A stretch of DNA of 64,000 nt. Origin: Letharia columbiana. Its lineage: Eukaryota; Ascomycota; Lecanoromycetes; Lecanorales; Parmeliaceae. The stretch's first letter is position 1, and each line of letters begins with the position of its first letter. Below are positions 44,957-56,149 of this stretch, piece by piece. Below the pieces are notes generated by a model, which was given only the letters and a program-made list of their open reading frames with translations, was not told where the DNA came from and searched no databases. The position numbers and the translations under genes are program-made. Where the stretch lies: positions 346,001 to 410,000 of the forward strand of contig NW_023501069.1 in the NCBI RefSeq assembly GCF_014066305.1. Reading direction: 5' to 3'.

Positions 44957-46131
44957 TCATTCCTTCTCGAATTCCGTGACAACAATCTTGCCCTTCGGAT
45001 CCACTGCGAACAAAAATGAGCCAGATGGGTCAAAGCGTAGGCAATCAGTCAAGGGCCTGTCCTGCTTGCAGAGAGAATGCGCCAAGATTTCAGCATCCCC
45101 ATCCGGGCTATGAATGCCACCGTCGTCATGTCTGTTGAGCCGGAGGACAGATAGTCTGCCTGAGTCCTCCAGGACCGCGAAGATGTGGTGTTGACTTGAT
45201 GGACGGCCTGCAAACAAAGGGCGATGGCTTTTTAACTGCTCGAAAGTGTGGACTTTGCTGTCGAGATGTATATGTGGTCGGGACGTATTCGGAGGAATGA
45301 GCAGGATAAACGACCATTCACCTTCATGGTGCCAGCGTTCTGTTGATGGTGCCGTCGTGCATAGGACGTAAAGTCGTTTCGACGGTGACTGATAGACCGT
45401 AGCGGAAGTTACCCCCGTTTCCCTCGTCTCCTGTGAATCTGATGTCAGCATCTATCTGCAGGCGAGGATGGACTTTGAGCGCTTACCGCTGTGTATTTGT
45501 TTTTCAGGAACTCAAATGGCTCTACTGATGAAAAGAACTCATTATCCAACTTCCATATAGAGAGCTTGTTCTGGATCCTCGTGATACAAGTAAGGATCTG
45601 CGATTCTGTATCGAAGGTGATTCTCTTGGGGCAGTCGTTCGCTGGCATGTTCAGAGCAAAGACGGGCATATTTGTAGCTTGACCGTCTATTCTGTACCTG
45701 GAGACTCTAATCTGGCCGTCGTACTTCTTGGTCTTATTTCTCTGACATTGACCAAGAAAAACCACCAGATGAGTCTTGCTCTCGTGACACGCAAGTCCGC
45801 TGGGGTCCCAGTCCCCATGCGAAACAGTACCAATCAGTGTATCTGCGTCAAATTTGAAAACAAGTAGGCGTTTATTCGTAACTATGACAATGAATGCCCG
45901 GGATGGGGCGACATTTCGAATGAACTCCCCGTGCTTGTATTGCTGGTTGAAGATCCTGGAGAAGCTCGGCGACGTGTCCTTAGTCCGTATATCTCCTAAC
46001 CGATAGACCGAAACTTCGCTATCGTTGTAAAAGAGCGCGTGGCTGCAGTCGTCTGATAGGCCGGCGGAATGGTAAGAGCTGCTAAATTTGCGAACGGAAC
46101 GCAGCGAATAAGTGGTAGAATTTTTGGTCAT
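44957..46131 (-). CDS. Beta-propeller-like (WD40-type) orphan protein
   Basis: There are two exons, 45487-46131 and 44957-45430, giving 372 residues. The intron is bounded by GTAAGC and CACAG and keeps phase 0. The sequence consists of short strand pairs with hydrophobic/aromatic spacing typical of degenerate propeller blades: GLSDDCSHALFYNDSEVSVY, NVAPSRAFIVIVTNKRLLVF, RITFDTESQILTCITRIQ, HHIFAVLEDSGRLSVLRL and LRFDPSGSFLFAVDPKG. Canonical GH...WD ends are absent, so I only call it propeller-like. It lies 75 bp after the candidate last exon of the helical orphan upstream on the same strand. The two may be one longer gene (helical N-terminus plus C-terminal propeller), but no clean splice joins them in my reading. 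Confidence 0.6.
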
Positions 46132-46205
46132 TGATCTGGTCAGAGGACTTTCGTGGCATAACTTGCGGGACGTATTGACTTCTCCAACGGGAGATTCTCC
46201 GGGAG

Positions 46206-47667
46206 TCAGGCTTGATGATATCGTTTGATCCCAAAATCACCACAAGGTTTTCGGGAGACATGTGTAAGGGGTCGCGATACGCGGAGTCTCAAGCTCTCTT
46301 CTTCGTCACTTTCCAAATGAGCTCGAATTAACCGCATTTCTTCGAGGATTTTTGACTTGGTCTCAACAGTACTTCGTGTCTCAATCTCTCTTTTCAACAT
46401 CTGATACTGGTCCCAGCGAGTACTGTGACAGGAAAAAAATATCTCTATCTGCGAACAGTATCAGAAGCCATCCACTGGTGTTGTTCTAGTCACGATGCAC
46501 TATAATGGGGATGGATACTGACAGCTTTCCATCGGAACTCCGGTACAACGCTGTCGAAGATCAGACCATTCACTCGGTTCAGCAACCCTTTCCCCAACAT
46601 TTGTGGATCCGAGACAGCGGCAATTTGGGAAATGCAATCCAATAGTCCGTAATAGTAATACCCCCGATCCAGATCTGGGGGTCCACGGGAAATTACTGCA
46701 AGCGCCTTGTGCCATCGTCTTGCTAGTTCTCGTGGGAATTGTCCGTGCTCCACGGCCAGGATCTCATCCACTTTGTCGACTAAGGCTGATACAATAGCGG
46801 TGGCAGCTGTCCGCAGTTCACCCGATTCGTCGGCGATAGCAGATTCTTGGCATAGACTGGTCGCTAGCCGGGTATACTCCTGCAAACCACAAAGTGCTTG
46901 GTACTTGGTCCGCGGCTTTTGCCATATGTTAACGAGTTGGTTCAAACCGCCGATGATTTCTCTTATGTGGTTGTATTGACCTCCACCCTAGAGCTTGAGG
47001 TAAGTCATTGTTGTATATAAAGGAGTTACGTTCCTACCAGTGATAAGGCTGAAAAGAAGATGTCCACGGTCGGCCCGAATATTGAGGGCCAAGGGGAGTC
47101 GCCTCGATTGATGAATGAGACGTATTGTGAAGCAAGCTGTATAAGATAGGGATTTGGGGCATAACGGATCGAATCTGCCAATGTCGAGCTGCGCTGTAGC
47201 TGGAACGCGATCTTCTGAAACCGTGCGGAGATATTTTTGAGCCTAAGCTTATCGTAAAGCTCTGGATCCAAGGTATGAACTCCATTGTGCTGGAGTAGGG
47301 CAAGGGAAGAGATCAAAGCTCGGAGTTGGACTTCTTGGAACATAGATGTGCCCGGGTAACCGCACTGGCTCAAAGACCCAGATAGAAACATCGCTAGCCC
47401 CACCACGGACTCTACCTCTGATGTCGAGTCTTGCGCGGGATCCAAGGCTCCATCAGTAGCGTGTCGCAGGCATTCATGGTCGAGCTCTAGCAGTAAATTG
47501 TAAAGCCGCCGTATCGTCGTGCTGGTGGGCAGACTGAACGATGCCAACGTTTCACGTAGGGATGGATGTGATGACACAGCTTCAGCAGTGGAGCTGCCTT
47601 CGCTACCAAGCAGCGATCGAAGTCCACCAGGAACCTGGGCCGACATAGCTTGAGTGGAGGTTGACAT
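46206..47667 (-). CDS. Helical orphan protein
   Basis: Exon 1 (47038-47667, 210 codons) and exon 2 (46490-46987) join over a 50-bp intron (GTAGGA...CTCTAG). The phase rebuilds LSL, then GGGQYNHIREIIGGLNQLV. Without more exons the protein has about 375 residues. A natural-looking basic coiled region (WDQYQMLKREIETRSTVETK, then LEEMRLIRAHLESDEEESLR) lies just downstream, at 46206-46430. It probably belongs to a third exon, possibly via a GTCAGT donor near 46520 and an acceptor near 46400-46430. I could not fix that splice. The whole is alpha-helical with leucine-rich amphipathic helices and no membrane segment or known domain. The relation to the propeller-like gene downstream is open. Confidence 0.5.
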
Positions 47668-48137
47668 GGCGTGGCGCCGTGGATGATGTCAAAGAGAAAG
47701 AGCACGGCAGTCTCGTACAGTGGTTGTTTCATTGAACAGCAACGTCGTCGTCATCGGGTCGTAGTGGTGAGGCTGCCCAGAGCACAAGCCCCACTAGATT
47801 ACGCAGCGGAGGTTAATCCTTGCAGTAGCCTCATGCAGCCTGATAAGGAATCAGAATCCTAAAATAATGACATGTTGATGGTGATTGGTGGTAGAGGCAA
47901 GGCTGTAGCTCTTAGACAAGGCTGAAGATGCACGAGCTTCCTTGGCGCGCAATGCCGTGTAAAGACTCCCACAGGAGCAAGCAGATACTGTAAGCAGGCC
48001 GATCCTCGGCGCACCACCTTAAGAATCATTGCACCGCCCACCCTCTTCATTTGAAAAACCAGGCAGTCCTTTTCTTTGGCCCTCTTGCAAGATTGATCAC
48101 TTTCATCTGAATCTTAGCTAAGGGCTTACCGCCTACG
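47668..48137. other. Divergent promoter region
   Basis: About 470 bp between the starts of the helical orphan (minus) and the permease (plus). No gene seen. Several T/C-rich blocks lie upstream of the permease ATG. Confidence 0.4.
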
Positions 48138-50453
48138 ATGGCACCAGGTAGTATCGAGATTCGTCACGAAGAGCTCAGCATAGAGCAGGGCGAGCATCAC
48201 CAGAGTGCACCAGTGAGCAAAAGCTCGGACGACCTGCTTGGCAGGCTCAGTCACGAAGTCTTCAAGTACGATTGCTTGGACCGTAGACTAAAACGACACC
48301 ATGTCACCGGTAAATGTCCACTAGATTGCTTATCAGACTGCTGACTCACAATGGGCAGGAATCGCATTCTCGGGTGCTGTTGGTGTTGGCCTATTCCAAA
48401 CTTCGGGACAGATCATCGCGTTATCTGGTCCTGTCGGTGCTTTACTAGCGTACCTATTCGCAGGTCTGACGATTTTCGCGGTTATGCGATCGCTCGCCGA
48501 GATGGCTAGTATCAGACCGATTGCTGGAGCAATCATGGACTATCCGGACGTCTTTGTTGACGAGGCTCTGGGGTTCGCAGTGGGTGTGACGTACTGGTGA
48601 TTTGAGCCCCAGCCTTGGCATGTCTCTCCTAGTCCTTGCTAACCGGAGAGAACAGGCTGGCCAACTGCATGAGCTTGGTGACTCTGACCATAGCGGCGGC
48701 AATGTTCACACAGTACTGGGGCCCAGGATTCGGCATTGCTCCAGCCACATTCGTGTTGCTCCTAATTATCATTTTGATGAACGCGTGTGGTGTGCGGGTA
48801 AGAAAATTTCGCTTAACGATGGGGAAAGGAGTATGCTTAGCAATGTCAGATCTATGGAAACTTAGAATGGACATTCAAATGGATCAAGATCCTGCTGATT
48901 CTTCTCGTCTGTTTCTCCATGATTGCGATCAAAGCTGGGGGTGGGTAGCCTTGAATGAGCATGGAAGAAGACTTGCTTACCTTCACAGCTGGTCCAAAGC
49001 CAATCCATAGTAGTGAGCTGGCGCGAGATTCACGGCAAAATTCCCTCTGACGAATGATTAGATTTTGAAATAAGCCCAGGCTATAACTCCACCGGCTTCT
49101 TCGAAGGCGGTGCTACAATTGCCATACCTGGCACTGGAGGTCAAATCATGGCTGTTTGGTGGGTGCATGTCGTACAATCTGAGTTCACCATCCGCTGATA
49201 GCGCCAGGACATGCCTAACCATCGCAATGTTCCAATTTATGGGTGGTGAGATAGTATTAGTAACAGCAGCAGAGGCGGAGTCCCCACGCCGGGACTTGCC
49301 CACAGCAGCACGATACATGTATCTCTTACCTGTGAGCTTGTACCTCGTTGTGATCTTCTTTGTGGGACTTTGCGTCAATTACTTGGATCCCAGACTCCCG
49401 CATCCGCATGTGGAGTACTACTCACCAGGATCTCGTCTTGATGGCATCACCACCGGTACCAGAAGTCCCTTCGTCATAGTGATTCAGAATGCTGGAATCT
49501 CAGGACTTCCAGGCTTTCTCAATGCAGCCTTCCTGTTCTCGGCACTCACTGCTGCGTAAGTTGTTTCTGAAGTGCCCTTTGATAGGCATAAGCTGACCCG
49601 GTCTTAGTAACTCTGCCCTTTATGTTTCAAGTCGGACAGTCTTCTTTCTTGCACGAAAGAGCTCATTCAAGTTCATCAAGGAGACCGTGGGGCGGACTAA
49701 CAATGGCCATACACCACTCGCGGCGATTGTAATCAGTTTCGTGCCTGGAGTGTTGGCATTCCTCGCGATTGGGGCGGCCAAAACGGATGTCCAAGAGGTT
49801 TGAACCCGGTATTGGTCGCGTAGAGTCCTGACTAATATCAATGATTCGGACAGCCAATTTTCGTTTTGTACCGCCTTTACTCGGGACCTGTCCTCTGTAT
49901 CTACGCCAGCGAGTGTCTGGCTTTTCTTCGATTTCGACAAGGGTGATGGTGCCTCCACCTTTCGCGTCGAACAGTATTAACAACTCATAGCATGAAGTTG
50001 TTCCCAAACACAATCGATCGGAATACATCGTATTACAAGGACAAACACTATAGAGCGCACTGGCAGCCAATGTGGGCAGTGATCGGATTGGTCTCATGTA
50101 CGACTCTCATGCTTTCTTTTGGATGGACTGCAATATACGACCTCTGCGCCAAGACCAAGGGAGTCACTAAGGAGGATTCGATTGTGGACTTGGCCACAGC
50201 CTATTTCGGAGTTGAGATCCCTCACCTCCAAATCACCGTCGAAATATGCTGACTTATTAACAAGCCGGGATTGTTCTTCAGCGTATACTTAGGCTACAAG
50301 TACACATACAAGACGAAGATCAGGCCGTTTTCCTCCTTCGAGAACCTTTGGTATCCTATCGATGTTCCTGACGAACCGGATACCCGCCAGCGTTTGAGAA
50401 CAACGTCTAGAAAGAGGAAACTGATTCTTGATTTCTTGAGCTGGCTTCGGTGA
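48138..50453 (+). CDS. Amino-acid/polyamine permease (APC superfamily, fungal AAT type)
   Basis: Plasma-membrane amino-acid permease with about 12 membrane segments. It is multi-exonic. Exon 1 (48138-48309) encodes the soluble tail ending HVTG, spliced to IAFSGAVGVGLFQTSGQII (TM1 with its G-x-G-x-G core), then GPVGALLAYLFAGLTIFAVM. Further exons give FTQYWGPGFGIAPATFVLL, GGEIVLVTAAEAESPRRDLP (the conserved G-E-x-x-x-x-x-A-E-x-x-x-P-R loop), GLPGFLNAAFLFSALTAA, a piece ending LAFLRFRQ joined to CMKLFPNT, and finally FFSVYLGYKYTYKTKIRPF ending at 50453. At least six introns are required. I traced most but not all boundaries between 48800 and 49250. No break is needed. Substrate range is not predictable. 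The decayed NRPS starts about 600 bp downstream. Confidence 0.82.
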
Positions 50454-51087
50454 CCGTAGCCCACCCGGAAAAGGTAGGCTAGTTGTGTGAAGGTATGGTA
50501 GTCTTGGATGTTGGCTTCATCTAAATTGAACATAGAGTAAGGTCGGGTCTCAAGCGGAAAGAATTGGCAATCGATGTGCGAAAGCAGCTCAACTGCGTTG
50601 GTATTGTCGCAATCCAAGGGAATATTGGAGACGTCGATAACATTAGCTTTCGCACCGTAACTACAGTGAAATGGCATGAGCCTTTCATAGCAATAATTTG
50701 TTCCACTTTCACCCTTGTTTTCGGACTTTTTTCCCGTGCGAATGTTTCTCCACGCTTGACTCGGTACAATATCACATCTTCCTACAGAGCGACACAGCTG
50801 GAAGGAACCCTCAACGACCATGATTTCGTCGTCACTCTCCTAAAAATGAGGCACGCGTCTGCTCTTCGTCACCACGAGAGCCGGCCCCGACCTACATGTT
50901 TCAGGTACATTGAACATTTGCTGTGCCACAGTACTTACAGATACAGAGGGTTGCAGCCCAAGAAAGATTGTCAGTGTAAGCTTAGAGATCCACAAGAGCG
51001 CCCCGGTTGTTGGGTCATATTATTTTGAAACGGCCGTCCGCTACCGGTCTTGAAGCGGTCGGAGACGATATTTTGAAAAACAAGCAT
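50454..51087. other. Intergenic, between permease and NRPS relic
   Basis: About 630 bp. Plus and minus frames (50564-51028; 50294-50821) overlap and neither gives a family match. It may include more decayed NRPS sequence that I could not recognise. Confidence 0.35.
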
Positions 51088-52635
51088 GACTGCGGGCGCA
51101 TTGGAAGGGCCTATCTTCTCATTCAAACCGGAAATCGTGAAACAGCCCCGTCACAGGTGCTTCTTTCCCAGTCGCTCGGAAGCCCAGTCTGGACCAGGAC
51201 AATGGCTGGAGGCCACAATTGAGCTCGAGGGTCTGGACCTACGAGGCTGATGCAGAATCAAAGCAATCAAGCTTGCGCGAGGTGGAGGTGGGGGATGCAA
51301 GCACCAATTTGTTATACGTCGACCAGGCCATCATTTGATCAAGAAGGCTTTGGTGCTTCTAGCAGATATTTGGAGTCCTTTCAAAGGTCTGGTAGCGGTG
51401 GTGGTAATGCGCGATGATTCGTATGAAAACCCTAGAGATAGTTTGCATCTTGTGGTTATCGAGCAAGGATCCATTACCGCACAATTTCATCAAGCCCACG
51501 ACTACCTGTCTAAGCGTCTCCCCACACATATGGTACAGACGGTCTGGCTGCGTGTGGAGGGCATTCCGACTTTGGCTTCAGCTAAGGCTGACAGGACGGC
51601 AGTGGCCGAGTGGATCGCGAACTTGAAAGGCGAGGTCTCAGCCCATAACGCTCTTCGTTCAAAGTGTGTAGAGTTTGATTAGACTATACATCCAACGGAA
51701 TCCAAGGTCCAAGGGATAAAAACCTGAGTATTGGATCTCAGTCTGGATCAAGTCCCGCTAAACCAATCGTTCTCTTCTATTGGTGGATTTCGTATTGGTG
51801 CAATGGAAGGACAAATGTTGCTTCTCCTGGTGTACATCATTTGGTTGTAGACTTGGTGTCCTGGCGCGTAATTCTCCATGATTTCGAATTATCACTGCGC
51901 GATCGACAGCTCTTAGGCAAGAGCCCTTTTCCGTGTTGGAAGTGGTGCGAGCTACAAGCGGAGAAGTGCCATGAACTAATACCGCCAGCTGTCCTTCCGG
52001 ATGATATCCCTCCGGCTAACATGGATTACTGGGAGCTTTGCGGCCAATCGAATGACTTGGGAGATGCGTTCGAGTAGCATTTCAAGCTGAATTCTCAACA
52101 AACAGTGTTGCTCCTCCGGCATTGTGTCCAAGTCCTGCATGCCGAGCTTGTGAATGTATTCCTTGCCTCCGCTCTATAATTTTTTGGTCAAATTTTCCCG
52201 GGTCGAGCTCCGCCAACCCTCTATTGCGAGAGACACGGCCGTGACGGGGAGGAAGAAGTTGACCTGTCAGGGACCGTGGGATGCTTCAACACATTGGGAC
52301 CACTTAGCTTAGGAGGGCAACATCTGAAAACCTTTGAAGAGACAGTGCATAGTATACGCACCACCAGAGGGAAGATCGCGGGGCAAGGGGAATCCTATTT
52401 CGCCTATCTCTGCTTGGATCCTGACGGCAGAGAGGCATGTAGAGAGTACTCGAATATGGAGGTATTCTTTAATCACACCGGGTATCGACATCTGGAAGAT
52501 GGGAGCGCTCTGCTACGGCGTGAGACCTTGAGTGGCCAGGGCAGTGAGGATATCGGGACTGACACGAGGCGGTTGGCTTTGCTGAATATTTTGGTGGATT
52601 TTAGTGGCGGGTGCTTACAGTACACTTTTCTCTAG
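51088..52635 (+). pseudogene. Decayed nonribosomal peptide synthetase fragments
   Basis: Four shattered pieces of an NRPS module can be read, with stops and frame changes between them. At 51088-51250 is a condensation-domain-like piece (GPGQWLEATIELEGLDL). At 51335-51682 is the C-terminal end of an adenylation domain: YLSKRLPTHMVQTVWLRVEG, then PTLASAKADR, matching the A10 region (usual form P-x-T-x-x-G-K-x-D-R, here with A for G and A for V). At about 51730-51815 is a carrier-domain piece (LDQVPLNQSF, then IGGFRIGAME) in which the usual GGDS is GGFR, so the phosphopantetheine Ser is lost. At 51827-52070 and 52276-52635 is an epimerase/condensation domain: HHLVVDLVSWR, then FNTLGPLSLGG and FFNHTGYRHLEDG. 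Most of the adenylation domain is missing. It is a relic and cannot make a working synthetase. Confidence 0.8.
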
Positions 52636-53212
52636 AATCGTCGTATGAAACAACAAGAGAAGATTCGGCGCTGGGTGGAGGAGTGCTGGCGGTGTTTGAA
52701 GACATTAGTGGGCGATATGTGTGCTGGTTGATGGCTTGTTCTGGGAAGCGCGGTGCTTTGTAGATCAATAGGTAGTGTTGCCATGTTTCAAAGGGTGATG
52801 CATCTGGCGGAATGTTTGCTTGAAATTGCTTCAAGATGTTAATCGATAGGCCGAATTATCCGTGAATGGACTTGATGAAATTTTTTAAAGCGTCAATCCT
52901 GGCGAATTGTCAACATCGACTGTCAGCTTTTGCAGCCCCTACAGAAACCGTTCATTGGGTCAGTGACCATGTCACCTATAATTTCACCACGTCGAAGCTT
53001 GCTAAATTGGGACAATATAATTTTGCTCAACAGCAGTGCCTCGCTTAGACGAGAGCTGCTCAGAGGCGCATCCGAAGTTATGGTGGTATGGTGGTACTGC
53101 AAAATTCCTTTTCTTGAGCCCGCAAGGATTTGCCGATGCGCGCTATGCCTGTTGAACCGACGTCCCTAATGCCGTAAGCACACTCCCTCTGATCCAAACT
53201 CCTCGCTTTCTA
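52636..53212. other. Intergenic, 580 bp
   Basis: No feature recognised between the NRPS relic and the UBC6 3' end. Confidence 0.4.
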
Positions 53213-54129
53213 TCACGAAAAATCGGTTTCCTCCTTATGGACTTGCCGCCCCTCCCTCGCCCACAGTCTCGCCATCAGCACATAGCCTATCACCACGATT
53301 CCCACCACCAGGAGCTTATTTCTCCTTACCCAGCTTTGACCCGCGTCTCTCGCTGCCCTTCCCGCATCTCCCAGGCCAGTCGTGCCCCCAGGCCCTCTTT
53401 TTAATGCCGCCACTTCAGGCGAGCACGCTACACTGGTTGTGTTATTTTCACCCTCGGGATTGGCCAAGATCTTCCCTGTCGCAGCATCGATCCTGTGCTC
53501 TTTCATCCAATTCCAGTTCTCCTCATCCAGCTCGGGCCATTCAGCCCTAAACTTGACACCTCCGTCTCCCGCTTTGACTGCTCCCACCCCTCTGACTGTT
53601 GCAGTGTTGCCCTTGACGGGTGTTTTCACACTCCCCCCGCCAGTGCTGTTCCACCACCTACTCCTCGCAGCAAGCCATTTTCTCTCTGCATCACTAGCCC
53701 CCAGACTACCTGTCGTCATCTCATCGCTTGTCATAAAAGACATCAAGCCTATTAGTATCGTCGAGACTTCCCAGGCGGGGTTGAAAGACTTTGGGTGGAA
53801 GTCGGAAATCGAAAGGCAGAGGCGAGTTGAAGGCTGGAAGCGGCCGGAGGGCGTGTGCATACGGATCGACGGTGGAGCAAAGGGATAGGTGGGTGGGAAG
53901 AGGAGGGTGCCCCAGTATTGGCCGTTCACGTAGGGAGTATTTGGGGGACCGGTAAGGATGTAGTGCCATTCTAGGATATTGTTTTCGGAAGGGTGGGCGA
54001 CTATATATGGAGGAGGGTTGGCTTGGATGGTGGCATACTCGCGAGTGAGCTTGACGTAGATCAGTATGGTGCTCTAAGAGGTTTGGAGAATGGGGTGCGA
54101 ACCCGCTTGTTGGCTGCTCGGGTTGCCAT
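53213..54129 (-). CDS. UBC6: Ubiquitin-conjugating enzyme E2, UBC6 type (tail-anchored)
   Basis: ER-membrane E2 that works with Doa10-type ligases in ERAD. There are two exons, 54103-54129 (nine codons) and 53213-54049, giving 287 residues. The catalytic core reads KRLTREYATIQANPPPYIVA, LEWHYILTGPPNTPYVNGQY, FPPTYPFAPPSIRMHTPSGR and STRLCLSISDFHPKSFNPAW. The active-site Cys falls at residue 87, the same number as in yeast Ubc6. DEMTTGSL and a long Gly/Lys linker follow. A single C-terminal membrane anchor (LLVVGIVVIGYVLMARLWA) comes before a short luminal tail. The 53-bp intron (GTTCGC...AAG) has a non-consensus donor and AAG acceptor, but skipping it would lose the family's start. The gene is intact. 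Confidence 0.93.
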
Positions 54130-54408
54130 TGCTGGGGAGTCGGGTCGCCGCGTGAGAGGAAACGTTGACTTATCGTAGATAACAGGAGCTGTTTATGGTG
54201 GTAACCGTGAGATGTCTCTGAAATTGTGTAAATTAGATGCCGTGAGTTGATTTGGAAGAGTATGATGAATGAATCGAGAAGTTGCCAGCATTGAAATGAT
54301 TAACAAGGCTGGATGTCGGCATTTACAAGCGCCGATGTTAGCGCGACGCGGAGAGCTCCATCGTGTTTTGAACTTTTGGAGAGCTCCAAGTTCATTCCTT
54401 GTGCTCCA

Positions 54409-56149
54409 ATGGCAGACCCATTGGACTCCGGAGATGATGTGAGTGTCACCATCAAGCTCGTCGCCAACAAACGCTTAGCTACTAATCGTCTGTCTGATTC
54501 AGATCTTCGATAGGCTCAAGAAAGGGGTGGATCCAAAACTGCAGGAGGAGAAGACGAGACTGGCAAATGAGAGGGAGTTAGCACAAGTCGAGAAAGCTCA
54601 GCGGCGGCTGGGAGAGCTGGTGATACTCTTCCATTCCTTCTGCCTTATTCTCAAAAGCGCAAACCGCACCTTGGTAGATTTCAGTGCTAATATATCGCCC
54701 AGATTCAAGACAATTCCACGTTACCCACTACCATATCCTCAATACGCATTCTCAATGCAACGAACACACGAAAAGGATTCCTTGACCGCATCTTCAATCC
54801 AATCATTAGTGCCAACCAAGATCGCCCTTACACACTAGCTGAAGCTATCCGAGAAGTCTCAATTGGGGCGGACAAGCTTCACAAACTCGGTATCCTCCAC
54901 CAGCTTCGATCAAGTTCCACAGCTTATATTTCTGGCAGATGTCTTTCATGAACCTATCTCACTCTTCATCGACCGACCTTCTCACACCGACCCGTCGATG
55001 ACACCTACAGACATTGACATATACCTCTCCGTTGTAGAGAAATCACGATTCAAGTTCAAAACAGGTACCGATATTGGGAATGCAGAAGGATCTGCCTACG
55101 TCCATGGCCTTGCACGCAACATATTTGGTGGTGCAGAAAGCCTGAACGTCAACGCTTCGTTCGGAACACGGACACGATCAGCATACCAAGCCAGCTTTGA
55201 AACCCCAATACTAAGTAATCCCGACCTTCGATGGGAATTTGGCGGGCTTGCTAGCTCGACTCAAAAGCCATGGTCAAGCCACGAAGAAGTTCTTAAAGGC
55301 GGTTGGACGAAGCTCAGATGGATGGCTCTGGGTGGAGGCATGCATGAGTTGGGCTACAATGGGGTTTGGAGACAAATCACAGGTCTAGCCAGCAATGCAT
55401 CGCCTACTGTTCGACGTGATGCAGGAGATAGCGTCAAGAGTAGTTTGACGCACACATGGGTGAAGGATCGACGAGACAACCCACAGCTTCCCACGAGAGG
55501 ATACCTTAATAAATCAACGCTGGAGCTGGCGGGATGGGGCCCACTTCAAGGTGATGTTGCCTTTGGAAAGGCAGAGGTTGAAGCGCAAGGTGCTATACCT
55601 GTCCCCATACCCGGGGTTCAAGGCGAAAGTGGAGTGTCCCTGACTACCGGCTTACGAGCTGGACTTCTTTACCCACTACCTTTGGGTACCGAGGCTGAGT
55701 CAAAGCCATCTCGCATCAATGATCGATTCCAGCTAGGAGGACCAACAGACGTCAGAGGTTTTAGACTGTCTGGTCTAGGTCCCCGAGACGGCAGTGATTC
55801 TCTGGGTGGGGACGTCTATGCCGCTGGGAGTGCGAATCTACTCTTCCCAATACCGCGCGTGGGCAAAGACAAACCGTTCCGTTTCCAACTTTTTGCCAAC
55901 GGTGGACGACTGCTTGCACTGAAGAAATCCGAGATTGAGGGTACAGACGGCGAGAAAGTGAAGCAGACCTTATCACCCACTATCGCTGAGCTGGGCAATG
56001 GTTTACCTAGTATGGCTGCTGGATTCGGTTTGGTGTATGCACATCCTGTTGCAAGATTCGAGCTCAACTTTTCGCTACCTCTTGTGCTTAGGAGAGGCGA
56101 AGACGGCAGAAAGGGACTGCAGTTCGGTATTGGAATCAACATGCTATAA
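54409..56149 (+). CDS. SAM50: SAM50 / Tob55 mitochondrial outer-membrane assembly protein
   Basis: Central beta-barrel of the SAM complex, which inserts beta-barrel proteins into the mitochondrial outer membrane (Omp85 family). There are four exons, 54409-54438, 54503-54619, 54703-54889 and 54939-56149, giving 514 residues with consistent phases. The N-terminal POTRA-like region includes ISSIRILNATNTRKGFLDR and AEAIREVSIGADKLHKL. The barrel contains SLFIDRPS, AEGSAYVHGLARNIFGGAE, SLTHTWVKDRRDNPQLPTRG (barrel strand), FQLGGPTDVRGFRLSGLGPR (the conserved R-G-F loop of Omp85 proteins) and the C-terminal strands GLVYAHPVARFELNFSLPL and GLQFGIGINML. The upstream in-frame ATG at 54313 would add 32 residues of unnatural composition, so I chose 54409. 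It is divergent from UBC6, 279 bp apart. Confidence 0.93.

Noticed and set aside
50294..50821. Minus-strand frame of 175 codons over the permease 3' end
   Set aside because: It overlaps the real last exon of the permease and matches nothing.
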